The notes: generated by a model not told the origin, from the letters alone. Numbered from the stretch's first letter, positions 1-10,990 are shown. The stretch is 64,000 nt of DNA from Staphylotrichum longicolle (GCA_019096155.1 JAHCVI010000003.1:1-64000); one strand, 5' to 3'. A program made the numbers and translations.

Positions 1-404
1 TTTCTTGGTTTTGCGGGGAGAGTGCTTCTCAAATGAGACAAATACCTATCTCAAGAAGCGGGTTTTGTGCCAGTATGTTTTGGATGATTGGCCCGGAAAC
101 CGTTTGCGCCATCCCCCAATATCACCTCATGGTTGACGTCGTCAACTCCACCGGAGAACTGTTCGGAATCATTAAAGGGTTAGGGTTTACCCAGCCGGCG
201 ACTGCTGCCTGCTCTCACTGCTCTAACCGTGTTGGGCACGCCGTGAGGGAAGTCGGCTGCTTGCCCGATGACACACACCAAATTGATAGGTTGGTTACAG
301 CGTTCATAACATTCTCCCTTTTACCATTTACTAAAGCCGCTGGTTTGCTGTTGCTTGAAAACAATCACGTTCGGGAACTTCCACAACCTCACACACAACG
401 CGCA
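1..404. other. 5' flank of the first gene
   Basis: The reading frame of the downstream PARG-like gene is open from position 33, but the residues it would encode before 405 show no family similarity. I treat the stretch as leader or promoter. A short telomere-like motif (TTAGGG within a GGGTTAGGGTTTACCC palindrome-like box) lies near 178-193. Nothing else is recognised. Confidence 0.4.
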
Positions 405-1460
405 ATGTGGAGGAAGAAGTACTACGAGGACCCGCGACGTCTGGCGCTCGCCGCGGTCGCCAAGGAGACCGAGACGACCACCCCGACCATCGCATCAAGC
501 CTGCCACACTTGGATCCTGCAAAATCCGAAAAGCTCGACCTGCGAACACTGCCACCTCTCGACGCATCAAAATGCCCGCGCTTCAAGCTGACGAATAGGC
601 CCGGCTTCGCCTATGGAACCACGTCCCGGGTCCTCAACCAAGACTCGTTTGATGCCGCCCTCGCCATGCCGTCGTCCACTCTGGGCATCCCGCTGAGCGT
701 GGGGAAACCGACCAGCACAGTTGAGACAGAGATACTTGGGCACCTCAAGTCCATCGCGGCATCCCCGGGCAACCTCGACCCTACCACCGCCACTCGCGTC
801 GCCGTGCTGAACATGGCGTCGGAGCGCAGCCCGGGTGGCGGATGGCTGAAAGGTGCATCGGCCCAGGAGGAGGCACTCTGCTTCCGCAGCACCCTGGCCG
901 CGTCTCTCCACCGCGTCCTGTATCCCATCCAGCAAAGGGCGGGCCTGTACACCCGCGACGTGGTCGTCTTCCGCACTTCCATGACCGACGGACACAAGCT
1001 CATGATTCCCGCAACGCCCGCTTCCAATCTTCCCGTCGTCAGCGCGTTGAGCGTTGCGGGCATTCGGCGGCCGGACGTGAAACCACTCGATGAGGCAAGT
1101 GGATCAACCGGCCAAACGGACAACAGCTCCGGCCACAAGGGAAATGCAGCCAAGGGACCGTTTGTATTCGCCGACCCCGCCGCGCGGGAGCTGACCAAGG
1201 ACAAGATGCGCCTGTGCCTCCGCATGGCTGGCGCGAGGGGAACCACAATGCTCGTTCTTGGGGCCATTGGCTGCGGTGCCTTCCGAAACCCGCCCGAGGA
1301 GGTGGTCAAGTGCTGGCAGGAGGTGCTGGACGAGGACGAGTTTGCTGGCGGCTGGTTCAAGGAGATTTGGTTTGCGGTCTATGACCGGAGGAAGGAGGGC
1401 AATTTTGAGATTTTTAGCAAGGCGTTTGATGGGAAGGTGGTCGGCGGCAAGGCTTGGTGA
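405..1460 (+). CDS. Microbial-type PARG-like protein (TIGR02452 / DUF2263 family)
   Basis: A single-exon gene for about 351 residues. The central block around residues 130-190 has the family signature: a VAVLNMAS strand, a glycine-rich GGGW turn, GASAQEE, a cysteine-containing LCFRSTL segment and then DVVVFR. Near residue 285 follows the second signature LVLGAIGCGAF. These are hallmarks of the microbial-type poly(ADP-ribose) glycohydrolase catalytic region, a macrodomain-like fold that removes ADP-ribose in characterised relatives. I infer an intracellular ADP-ribose-processing role because no signal peptide or membrane segment is visible. The ATG at 405 is chosen because similarity-like sequence begins just after it, although the frame stays open upstream to 33. 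Residues 225-260 form a polar, probably disordered insert. A second member of the same family lies at 53171-54355. Confidence 0.85.
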   Translation: MWRKKYYEDPRRLALAAVAKETETTTPTIASSLPHLDPAKSEKLDLRTLPPLDASKCPRFKLTNRPGFAYGTTSRVLNQDSFDAALAMPSSTLGIPLSVGKPTSTVETEILGHLKSIAASPGNLDPTTATRVAVLNMASERSPGGGWLKGASAQEEALCFRSTLAASLHRVLYPIQQRAGLYTRDVVVFRTSMTDGHKLMIPATPASNLPVVSALSVAGIRRPDVKPLDEASGSTGQTDNSSGHKGNAAKGPFVFADPAARELTKDKMRLCLRMAGARGTTMLVLGAIGCGAFRNPPEEVVKCWQEVLDEDEFAGGWFKEIWFAVYDRRKEGNFEIFSKAFDGKVVGGKAW

Positions 1461-1963
1461 TGAACAGGGGGGTAAGTTATACTCCCTGGATGGAGGGGGA
1501 GAGAGAGGAGGGGTTCAGACACTCGTGATTTGAAACCGGGATTTCAGCGAGGCTTTATTTCAATTTTGGCCCCGGGACACCAACAGGCGACAGATGGTTT
1601 TTCTGGTCGTTTGCGTTTAGAACGAGAGCTCTTTGCGTACCGTGGCTGTGAGCACCTGAAGCTCAGCAGCACTGTCTTGCTTGATACCGTGATTCAACAA
1701 GGGATTATCTTTGGTGCTTGCCTCAACCCACGACATCATATGTCTAATGTGGACGTGCCACAGCACTACGGAAGAGTGCACAGTTTCTATATCCAGAAAT
1801 GGATTCTAAGAAAAATAAGCCCCAGCAAAGGCGAGTGCCCCTTGGCTTCATACTAGCACGCCAGAAATGATTGTTGTTGATAGAACAGCTGTTGCACTTG
1901 TTACAAGCTGGCCCCTTTTGCTCTCACACCGAGAAGCTGTCACCTCCAGATCGCTGTGCCCAA
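1461..1963. other. Intergenic, convergent 3' regions
   Basis: This stretch lies between the 3' ends of two convergent genes. Short open frames are present but none has family-like content, good splice context or a credible start. I see no RNA gene or repeat. Confidence 0.5.
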
Positions 1964-3007
1964 TCACCAGCGCGGTTTCCTCTTCTCGAGAAAAGCCGAA
2001 ACGCCTTCTGTCTTGTCTCTGCTGTCAAACGCAGAATAGTAGAGCTTCCGCTCATACTGGTCATCTCGTCCGAGGGAATCCGCTATCTCAAGTCAGAAAC
2101 TCAATAGACCCAGACAAGAGCCAGACACTCACCCCGGCATATCGCCTCTTTTGCCAAGCACAAAGCTGAACTGCTTTGTTGAGCGAGCTCGCCAGCCACC
2201 TTGACGGTTTGATCCAGAACTGTCCCAGGCTGGAACAGCTCGGCAACCACTCCCATGGACTTAGCCTCCTGAGAGGATATGGGCTGCCCCGACAAGATGA
2301 TTCTCATTGCCTGGAATCGAAATTCAGAATCGGGATCTACGATTGAGAGGGTGATCACTCGCTCTGTATTTTCCCACTGCATTCGTCAAGCGCTGAGTCC
2401 CTCCTGCCCCTGGTATCAACCCAATCTTGACCTCGGGCAGGCCGAACTTTGCCGAGGCGGACGCGAAGATCAAGTCGCACTAGTTGAAGCATGTCGTTGG
2501 GCTGGTCACCAGTATCTATGTATTGCAAAGGTACTTACCATTAAGGCAAGCTCGAACCCGCCGCCAAACTGAAGCGGTTATTAGTGCCAGTGGCTAGTTC
2601 AGTTCGACGAAGTGACCCACAGCAATGCCCTCAACGGCGGCGAGGAGCGGCTTCTTCACGTCTGCCATGCCCTTACACAAGTCCTCTAGGTAGCGATGTC
2701 GGATTGCGGCCTCGGTACTCAGCGCAGCGATCTCTTGGATGTCAGCGCCGGCTGCGCGGTCCGAGTTGGCTGGGTCAGCAAAACACAGGCCCCAAGGACA
2801 ACGCAATGGGCCCCGTACCGCAGAACATGGCCTCGGTGCCGGTGACGACAATGACCCGGCAACCCTCGTCATGAATGCGTCCCTGAGCTCCTCGAGGAAG
2901 CAATCGATGACTTGCTGGGAGAGCGCATTCCGCTTCTCGGGCCGGTGAATGGCCAGGACTCGCACATGGTCGCAGGGGGTGCTGCGAATGACGAACTGCT
3001 TGGTCAT
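1964..3007 (-). CDS. Enoyl-CoA hydratase/isomerase, six exons, one frameshift
   Basis: Six exons are joined by introns at 2752-2818, 2569-2620, 2480-2538, 2311-2362 and 2083-2132, and give a crotonase-family protein of about 254 residues. Visible signatures are HRPEKRNALS near the N-terminus, the FCAGADI oxyanion-hole segment restored by intron 1, GGGFELALM, FGLPEVKIG, IPGAGGTQRL, and the C-terminal LEKRKPRW ending. Both glutamates used by characterised hydratases (in GGGFE and LPEV) are present, so catalysis looks intact. Intron 4 would use a GC donor. One base appears to be missing near 2876, between the LRDA and HDEGCRVIVV segments; with it the exons total 255 codons. The gene diverges from the adenylation/reductase fusion gene. 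The substrate is unknown; fatty-acyl or branched-chain acyl-CoA is the family norm. Confidence 0.85.
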
Positions 3008-3884
3008 GTTGCTGTGGTAAGCGGCCTCAAGTTGTCGGCCACCGAAGAACTCGGGATTCTGGTCGTTGCTCAAATTGATCAGCCAGACGACATGAGTGTT
3101 AACAGCATGCGACATATGTACATTTGATTAGCGGCGAGGCCAAGGCGGTGCCAGCCGTGGTACCGACGAGGGAGACCGCCAGACCTGCCTAACCGAGCAC
3201 TGCGGAATCGACAGCGGACGACAGCGGAAAGGGAATCCGGATCGTCGATAGCTTGGTAATCGCCGCGTAATACGCACATCGAGATGTCCATCCGGCCAAA
3301 GTAACCTGGCTCTGGGACCCTAAGGGTTCGCCAAGGAGAATGTAACGGTTTTTAGTTGCCTGTGGGGAGGGGACCCTTGCATGAGTGTAACCCACGAGAG
3401 CTTGGAAAACCGGGCCATCAAAGAGTACGGAGTAGCCGCGTAGCATCGGGGCCGATTCATCTGCGACCCTGCGAGCTAGACGTCAAACCGCATCTCCTTT
3501 GGACATCGATTCGCGCAAAGACAATTACCGAGAGAGGTGCAATACGAGCAGTGGATGACGGGTAACGCTGCAAATCATCCACGGCGTCCGACACTGCAGC
3601 TCCGTGCTCTATGATTTCCTAGATGAGTCTACTGCGCCGTGATGGACCCGGAAAGAACCGCCGGGCACCAAGGGCCTACTAGATTAGGAACTTAGTTCCG
3701 GGGTCGCGTAAAGGGCCTTGTGATGGTGTGGTGACTTGAGGTGCGCATTTTCCATGAGGCCAGGACGGACTGTCCAAACTTTAAAGAGTTGGGCTCCTCG
3801 CGGCGTGCCCGTCTACAGTCTGCTTCCCTCCATGACCAGGCCCAAACGAAGATACACTGGGAAACAACCAACGTAGTACGCTCA
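3008..3884. promoter_or_regulatory. Shared divergent intergenic region
   Basis: About 880 bases separate the start codons of the hydratase and the adenylation/reductase fusion gene, so both promoters must lie here. Open frames in this stretch look non-coding. I could not pick out a convincing TATA box or a repeated operator. Coordinated control is inferred from the arrangement only. Confidence 0.45.
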
Positions 3885-6800
3885 ATGTCCTCCCCATCTA
3901 TCTCTTCAACGGGCTGTGAGACGCTCGAGGGCGCTCGGCCTGTACCAGCCCAATTCTCAACCGGGCGTATCGCGTCATGCCCCTTTCCTACCGTCACGGC
4001 TGCCATCCGGCAAGCGGCAAGCAGCTACCCGGACTCGGTGGCTGCTATCGACCTTTCCCACACCGTCCGCCGTGAAATGTCCTACGCCGAACTGGACGTC
4101 CGCGGCCGATGGTTGGCCCGACGTCTGCAGGCGCTCGGTGTTGGTCCCAATGATCGGATTCCTGGTCGTCAAACGTGGTATCGAGATGCTGGTTGGCATC
4201 TATGCCGTCCTGCTCTGTGGTGCCCAATACGTCCCGCTGGACGGTGGGATTGTTACCACAGCCACTCTGCAAACCGTCATCTCGCAGTCGGGCAGCAGCC
4301 TGATTGTCTGCACAGCATCTGCCAAGAGACGGCTGCAGCAGACAGAATCCGACACCATTCGAAACTGTCGCCTGCTATGCATTGAAGATGAACTTGAGGG
4401 AGGTGTTGAGACCGTCGAGTTGATCGACCTTTCTACTCCTGCGGTGGTTGCTATGTGATTTACACATCAGGTACGTTGAGCGAGTTGGATCACTTACGAC
4501 TCCTAGAGTTAACACCTGAGCTGGCAGGAACGACAGGAACCCCCAAGGGCGTTGACGTTACACACTCCAATGTCACCAACTTGGTGTGTCTATCGCCCGG
4601 CAACCTCGGGATCCGGCCAGGTGTAAAAGTCGGCCAGGTTCTTAACGTCAGCTTTGACATGGGTAAGCGCTCCGGGGCTTCCCATTCTGAATCAAGCTAA
4701 TCTGGGCAGCTGCCTGGGAAATCTTTGCCTGCCTCTGTAATGGTGGCACCCTGGTGTTGCGCGGCTCAGATGTGGTCCCTACCCTTGAAGAGGTAAATGC
4801 TACACGCCGACTCTGAGCGAAGCTGTCGTTGACCGACGTTCAGATTGACGTATTGATATGCACCCCCTCGATCCTGGGCCTCAAGACACCGGAGGAATTC
4901 CCAAACATCAAGGTCGTTGCAACGGCTGGGGAGCGGAGCAATCAGCTGTGAGTAAGTGTCCTCCTCGGAAGGGAAGAGGCACATGCTAACCGAAGCAGAC
5001 TGGCGGAGATGGGCAAGGAACGGCACTTATTACAACTGCTGTGGGCCAACGGAAACTACGATCGTGAATACCATGCACCGCCATCAACTGGGGGAGCCCC
5101 TGACAATTGGCAAGCCCACGCCCAACAACTCGGTATACATTCTGGACGATGACTTGCGGCCAGTTGCCGTCGGCCACGTCGGGACCATGTGGGCTGGAGG
5201 CCGAGGCGTGTCCAGGGGCTACCTCGGACTGGCCGATGTAACGGCGGCCAGGTTTCGCCGGGATCCGTTTACCGGCGACGGGTGGGTCTGAGCAGCCTTC
5301 GACGTGTCGAGTCCTCGCTGACTGTCAGCAGATCCATGATGTACAACACGGGAGACCTCGGCCAATGGCTCGACTCTGGCGAAATCGAGATCCTGGGCAG
5401 GATGGACGACCAGGTCAAGGTCAAAGTATGTGCTGGAATAATGAATGCTGACAAACGAAGCTAACTGCCCCAGGGGTTCCGGGTTGAGCTTGATGGAGTC
5501 GCCAACGTTCTGGTGACAGTACCCGGCATCCAGAACGCCTTTGCGCTACTGATCGACGGCGAAATCCACGCCTTTGTGCACCCGGCAAGCCACGACACGC
5601 AGCAGGTGCAGCGGGCAGTTGAAGAGATCCTCCCGTATTACTCCCGTCCAGCCCGGATTCACGGCCTCGACAACCTTCCTTTGACACAGAATGGGAAGGT
5701 CGACAAAGCCGCACTGCGGGCGCTTGCTGCTCCCAGACCGCCCTCTGGCGGATCTTCTGACGCCCAACCAGACTTGGAACATGGCGCTGTTGATACCCTT
5801 ACCGAGAAGCGCTCCCTGAGTTCGACTGAGGAAGGGTACAGCTCGACACTCGACCTCGACAAGCCAGAGGCTCAGATCGACTTCGACCTCGACCGCGATC
5901 TCCCACCCAAGACTCTGCCAAAACTGTGCAGGAACCTAGTATACCGAGCCTTCATTCCGTACCGCTTTCTACTGACGCTGGTATACCTGGGCAACATTGG
6001 AGCCATGGTTGCCATGTACGTTCAAAGCATCAACCGCGCCTGGGTTGGAAACATGGTCGCCATGAACCTTCTCATCGCGGTGCTTGTGCGCCAGGACATG
6101 GTCGTCAACGCCCTGTTCACGACGGCGTCTTCGGTTCCCAAGTCATGGCCTCTCAGGCTCCGCGCGTCATGCGCCAAGATCTACCACATGGGCGGCGTTC
6201 ACTCCGCCGCAGCGACCTGGTCGGGCGTCTGGCTGCTGGCCGCCAACGTCGGCGATGCATACTGCTTTTCCAGTAATTCCTGTGGTGCCGGCTACCCATC
6301 CCACTCCAAGGCCTTCCAGGCTCTTTCCTGGATGTTGACCGTGTTCTTTGCCGCCGTACTCGTCCTCGCCCTGCCGCCCTTTCGCGCCAAACACCACGAC
6401 TTCTTTGAGCGCTCCCATCGCTTTCTTGGTTGGACCATGCTGGTTCTCTTTTGGGTGCAGACTATGCTTGGTATCTCTGACGAGGCCACCGTCGCATCAT
6501 CTCCCTACGGTGCCACTGTCGTTTCGACCCCCGGTTTCTGGATCCTCCTCGGCGCAACCCTCAGCATAGCCAGCTCCTGGCTCTGGCTTCGCAAGGTACC
6601 CGTCACATCCGAAGTTCTCTCCAACCACGCCATCCGGCTGCACTTTTCTTACACGGTCCCCGTCAACGGCACCTCTACCCGCCTGTCCTTCCGCCCCCTG
6701 CTCGAATGGCACTCCTTCGCCACCATCCCTGCCCCGCAGCCCGCCCGCGGCTTTCCCGCTGGCTACTCGCTCGTCGTCTCCAACGCGGGCGACTGGACGC

Positions 6801-7225
6801 ACGCCTGCATCCAGCGCGCCCCCAGTCATATTTGGGTGCGCGGCATCCCCGTGTGCGGCGTCATGCGTATCGCAACGCTCTTCAGCCGACTTGTCATCGT
6901 GGCAACGGGATCCGGTATCGGTCCGCTGCTGGGGCATATCCAGCAGCCTTCGTGCGCGACCGCCTGTTTGTGGAGCACCAAAGACCCCGTCAAGACCTAT
7001 GGGCGCGACGTGGTGGACCTGGTGAAGAGACAGATACCCGGGGCGGTCATCTGGGACACGACGGCGCAGGGGCGGCCGGACATGGTCAAGCTGAGCTACA
7101 ACATGGCGCGCAGTTTCCGGGCCGAGGCCGTGATCATCATTGCGAATCGCAAGATTACCACCAAGGTGGTCTATGGGCTCGAGACGCGGGGTGTGCATGC
7201 GTACGGTGCGATATGGGATAGTTGA
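3885..7225 (+). CDS. Adenylation domain fused to ferric-reductase-like membrane/NAD-binding module
   Basis: Seven exons (introns 4471-4527, 4663-4709, 4793-4843, 4948-4998, 5282-5331, 5426-5473) encode about 1013 residues once three small indels near 4162, 4441 and 5009 are allowed for. Residues 1-500 are an ANL-type adenylation domain: CYVIYTSGTTGTPKG (A3), YYNCCGPTETTI (A5), YNTGDLG (A7) and a C-terminal NGKVDK lysine motif (A10). No carrier domain with a GGxS site follows. Instead a linker leads to about six membrane helices carrying histidines in YHMGGVHS and HRFLGW, reminiscent of heme ligands in ferric reductases. A soluble tail with VATGSGIGPLLG, an NAD(P)-binding turn, ends the protein. 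Similar fusions exist in fungi and are often annotated as NRPS-like. The predicted role is to activate an acid as adenylate and couple it to membrane redox; substrate and product are unknown. Confidence 0.8.
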
Positions 7226-7659
7226 GGGCTGGTCGATGAGCTGAGGACATGAGAAACAGATTGACCTAGAGAAGCTGAGTGGTTGGTGTTGATTGCCTGA
7301 TGACTGGGAAATGGTCCAGTTGGCCTCGGCTGGCTGGAGATGGCTTGGTAACTTTCGTCAAAAAATGAATCTGTTGGCCTAAACATGGCTTCGACTCCCG
7401 AGATAAGTGAAGTGAGTCGGCTGACAACGAAGGATGTGCCATCAGAGTTGGACGAGAGAGGCGGTGTCACACATAGACTCTCTTCTTGACGGCACCGCGA
7501 TATCATAGAGGCCGAGATAATTGTTGAACCGTCAACCCGACACTGCCTGGAGGGTGGGATGGCCTGGCTAACTACCCTTAGGAGCTCTCACCCGGTGATG
7601 TTATCCTGATGCTTTCTCATCGTTCAGGAGCTTCCTCCTTTCTTAAGAGCCAAGAGAAG
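7226..7659. other. Intergenic between convergent genes
   Basis: This contains the 3' untranslated regions of two convergent genes. No credible ORF, RNA gene or repeat was found. Confidence 0.5.
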
Positions 7660-8623
7660 TCACTTCTGAAGACTCTTTGACAAATCATCAAGGCCCTGTC
7701 CATTGGACATCAGACCATCCTACCCACTCTCGTCAGCACACTTTATGGACAAAACAGGCGAGTAGCATACCAGTATCCATGTCGGCAGCCACGTCGAAGC
7801 GAATTTGACTGCTCCACTGTTGGCCCCTTTCCATACCTTAACACCCGTTCCTGTGCCAACAACATCTTGAACCAGAGACTCCGCAAGCTCCTCGACCGAG
7901 CCGCCTTTGGGGCCGGCCTCCCCTGTCGCCCAGCGGGAGATGGCGTCCTTGATAACCGCATATCGAGACGATGGCGGCAAGACAACAGCCGGCTCATTGG
8001 CGTGGAATGGCGTGCTTATGGTGCCGACCATGACTGTGACAATACTGACCTTAAAAGGGGCGAGCTCAAGGCGGAGCGTATCAGAGAGAATGTTCAGAGC
8101 TGCTTTGGATGTAGAATATACTCCTTCAATGAATCAGTTTTAGACGAGATTGACGCAGACTTTTGTGTCACGACGACTCACCGATCCACGGCGTGTTAAC
8201 CACAGCCCCAACACTGCTGATATTAACCACCCTTCCCTGGCTTGCAATCAGCAAGTCTGAAAAGGCCTGTACAGTCCTGAGAGGCCCCCAGAGGTTCGTT
8301 TCGTGCACTTGCTGCGCCCGCGCAATGTCCACGTCCAAGAGCGGCATCGTTAATCCAGCGCCGGCGTTGTTGACCAGCACGTCCAGCCCCTTGCCGTCCG
8401 CCGCGACAGCCTTGGCGGCCTCGTTAGTTGAGGATGTCGACGTGACATCGAGATGAAGAGTCGTGACATTGGCCAGTTTCGAGAGTTCGGTTGGGATTTT
8501 GGATGTGTCCCGAGCCGTTGCGTAGACATTGTGACCCTGGCTGGCGAGGGTGTGCGCAAGCGCGGCACCAATGCCACCGGCTGAGCAGCCCGTAATCAGG
8601 ATTGTCTTCACGGTAGCTGACAT
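7660..8623 (-). CDS. Short-chain dehydrogenase/reductase, AYR1-like
   Basis: Three exons (introns 8124-8181 and 7720-7770) give an intact 284-residue classical SDR. The N-terminus carries the Rossmann cofactor motif ITGCSAGGIG, followed by LDVLVNNAGAG, the VVNISSVGA strand with the catalytic serine, and, just after intron 1, the YSTSK active-site tyrosine and lysine. The pattern fits the NADPH-dependent AYR1 (1-acyl-dihydroxyacetone-phosphate reductase) group more than fungal polyketide reductases, but SDR substrate calls from sequence are weak. The start at 8623 is the first methionine before the Rossmann strand; an in-frame upstream extension exists but looks non-coding. There is no obvious membrane anchor. 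No indels were needed to build the model. Confidence 0.85.
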
Positions 8624-9756
8624 GGTGCAAAGCTTAGTCTGTTGTGGATGGAAGTTGCCCGGTGACCACGAAGAGGGGAGGAGGTCTTTGGTTGGGCATT
8701 TTGGTGTCACGCCGGAGACAACAGGCTGCAGTCCACCTGACTAAGCTCTCGAAGGTTCAGGTTCCTGACATCTGACATGCCCAACCAGTTGTGTGAGATG
8801 CCAAGCATCCCTCAAATTGGAGACATGGCGCGACTCACAATTCTCCCCTAATGGGAATGCAGCGTGTTTCTTCAAGTTTCAGTCTGTTCAATATGATTTC
8901 CTTTACATCGCCCGATACTCTGTAGATGGAAGTATATCAGCTGTGCAGCAAATACCGAAGACTGTCTCATATCCCGAATATCTGTGTCCCTGGTACGTGT
9001 ATGAGTGACAACCTTGAACGCAGCCAATGAATGAACCAAAATGGGAGCTTGGACTGTTTCGTGCCACAAACAAGCTACAAGAGTCGAAGCAGTTAGAAGA
9101 TACGTTACCCGCAGGGGTAAGGAAGGCGACGATACGTTGTCCCTAGAGGCAACGAAGAGCGGCCGCGGGCTGCTCCTTAGAGGCAAAGGCATGGACATGC
9201 AACTACTTCTTCAACTGTATAGCTTGTCTCGAAATGTCACGTCGGAGGGTCGGCAATAGCAAGAGCGAAGTAGATATCGAGCCATATCGAGGATGTGCGG
9301 GGCGGCGGAATCTCGAGGCCAACAGGTAGGCTGAATACATGACTACCTATGTAGTGCCCAAGAAGGGTATCACATGGCCATCCCAAGATATCGGAGACGG
9401 ATCGAGAACCCCCGCATGATGCAAGGGAAGAAAAAGATGATGACGAGTTTGATAACGTGTATATTGATGCCCAGAAAATTACAGCACACGACCCAGTCTT
9501 GGCGTCGGCAGCCGTTTTCACAGAGAGAAAAGTTCGTGCCGGTTTAGGGTGGGAATGCCATGCCGGGCTTTTGCCAACCCTGTCAATCCATGGACACTTA
9601 ATGGGGATATGCCATAGGAACGAGGGGCCAACTCGTTTCTACCGGTACCAGGGTCGTCATGCACAGATACTCTGATTGGCCTTATAGATGTCAAGCCATC
9701 AAAGTGCGCGAACAGCCTGAAATTGATCAAGATGTTGGTCGAGTTCACTTGTTTCT
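8624..9756. other. Divergent intergenic region
   Basis: About 1.1 kb lies between divergent starts. Several open frames of 60-110 codons occur on both strands, but they lack family features and overlap one another. I see no repeat or RNA gene. Confidence 0.5.
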
Positions 9757-9762
9757 TATATA
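9757..9762 (+). promoter_or_regulatory. TATA box of the sugar dehydrogenase gene
   Basis: TATATA lies 107 bases before the ATG at 9869, in a good position for a fungal core promoter. The intervening leader is A/C-rich with a favourable CAAAC context just before the start codon. Confidence 0.5.
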
Positions 9763-9868
9763 CCCACCGTGCGGGACAAACAGCCTCGGAGCTTTTCCAC
9801 GATCTGAGCTGATCAAACCCTCGATCGTCAAGGAACACAACACGCTAAAGAACAAGGCCGCCGCAAAC

Positions 9869-10990
9869 ATGATGCATCTCGGAGTTGCTGTCACTTACGC
9901 CCTGGCATTGGTGACCGGTGCTTTGGCCGTCCCATCGCCACAGTTGGACACTCGCCAGCAGCCGTTCAAGTCGACGGCAATCACCGACCATGCCGAGCCA
10001 TGGGCGATTGCCTTCCTGCCCGACAACCGTATCCTCGTCACCGAAAGACGGGGCAACCTACGTCTCGTCGACCCAGCCACGAAGTCCAAAGGTACCATCA
10101 CCGGTGTACCCTCGGTCGCCTACGGCGGCCAGGGCGGTCTACACGACGTCGCGTTACACCCCAAGTACGCCGAGAACAGCATCATATATATCAGCTACGC
10201 CGAGAGCGGCACTGGCGGGGCAGGCGGTGCAGTCGCGCGGGCCAAGCTGACGCTGAACTCCAACGGCGGCGGCGCGCTGTCCGGCCTCGAGGTCATTTGG
10301 CGCCACTCGCAGAAGGCCTCGGGTGGACTCCAGTTTGCCTGTCGCCTGCTCTTTGGCCCAGACGGCGCGCTATGGATCTCGTCCGGCGAGATCAACCAAA
10401 TGACCCCAGCCCAGTCCATGACCAGCAACCTCGGCAAAATGATCAGGCTGTACGACAACGGCACTGCCTTTGCGGGCAACCCGTTTGCTAGCCAAGGCGC
10501 CGTCCAGGCGCAGATATGGTCGCTGGGCCATCGCAACCCGCTAGGCATCGACTGGGACGCACAGGGGCGTCTCTGGGAGGTCGAGATGGGGCCCATGGGG
10601 GGCGACGAACTCAACCTGATCGAGTCGGGTGCCAATTACGGATGGCCGCTCGTGTCCCAAGGCCGCCATTACGACGGCCGGACCATCCCCGCGCACAGCA
10701 CACGCCCTGATTTCGCACCGCCCAAGGCCTTTTGGGTCCCCGTTATTTCTCCGGGCGGCTTGATCATCTACAAGGGCGACCTGTTCTCCAGCTGGAAGGG
10801 CAATGCCATCATCACCGGCCTCAGCTCACAGTCAATTGTACGTGTGACCATCACTGGTGACACGGCGAAGGAGGCTCAGCGTATCTCAATGGGCAAGCGT
10901 ATGCGCGGTATCCGAGAGGACAAGGACGGCGCCATCTGGGTAATTGAGGATGGTGCCAACGGCCGGCTCTTGAAGCTTACCCCCAACTGA
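9869..10990 (+). CDS. Secreted PQQ-type glucose/sorbosone dehydrogenase family protein
   Basis: A single-exon gene for 373 residues. The first about 20 residues form a signal peptide (hydrophobic core ending at ALAVP). The rest matches the soluble aldose sugar dehydrogenase six-bladed beta-propeller family (GSDH, PF07995). Visible landmarks are PWAIAFLPD, ILVTERRGNLRLV, GGQGGLHDVALHP, LFGPDGALWISSGE, WSLGHRNPLGID, EMGPMGGDELNLI, GANYGWPLVS and the final IREDKDGAIWVIEDG blade. Bacterial homologues oxidise aldoses with PQQ and calcium; fungal ones are mostly uncharacterised, so the substrate is open. Secretion suggests extracellular sugar oxidation. The start at 9869 is one of two adjacent ATGs directly before the signal peptide; the in-frame extension upstream would spoil it. 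The frame is clean. Confidence 0.88.
   Translation: MMHLGVAVTYALALVTGALAVPSPQLDTRQQPFKSTAITDHAEPWAIAFLPDNRILVTERRGNLRLVDPATKSKGTITGVPSVAYGGQGGLHDVALHPKYAENSIIYISYAESGTGGAGGAVARAKLTLNSNGGGALSGLEVIWRHSQKASGGLQFACRLLFGPDGALWISSGEINQMTPAQSMTSNLGKMIRLYDNGTAFAGNPFASQGAVQAQIWSLGHRNPLGIDWDAQGRLWEVEMGPMGGDELNLIESGANYGWPLVSQGRHYDGRTIPAHSTRPDFAPPKAFWVPVISPGGLIIYKGDLFSSWKGNAIITGLSSQSIVRVTITGDTAKEAQRISMGKRMRGIREDKDGAIWVIEDGANGRLLKLTPN

Noticed and set aside
178..193. Telomere-like GGGTTAGGGTTTACCC box
   Set aside because: Only about one and a half TTAGGG units; there is no array, and nearby genes are ordinary, so it is not a telomere end. It could be a telobox-type protein site but there is no support.
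567..1360. Long reverse-strand frames opposite the first PARG-like gene
   Set aside because: They are shadows of a GC-rich coding strand; they lack any family motif.
6497..7198. 233-codon reverse frame opposite the reductase module
   Set aside because: Arg/Gly/Asp-rich shadow composition directly antisense to a clear coding region.
3885..7225. Complete nonribosomal peptide synthetase
   Set aside because: No condensation or carrier domain; only the adenylation module is present before the membrane part.
1964..7225. RIP-type (C-to-T) mutational decay as cause of the gene breaks
   Set aside because: The breaks are small indels, not clusters of C-to-T stop codons, and GC content remains high, so RIP does not explain them.
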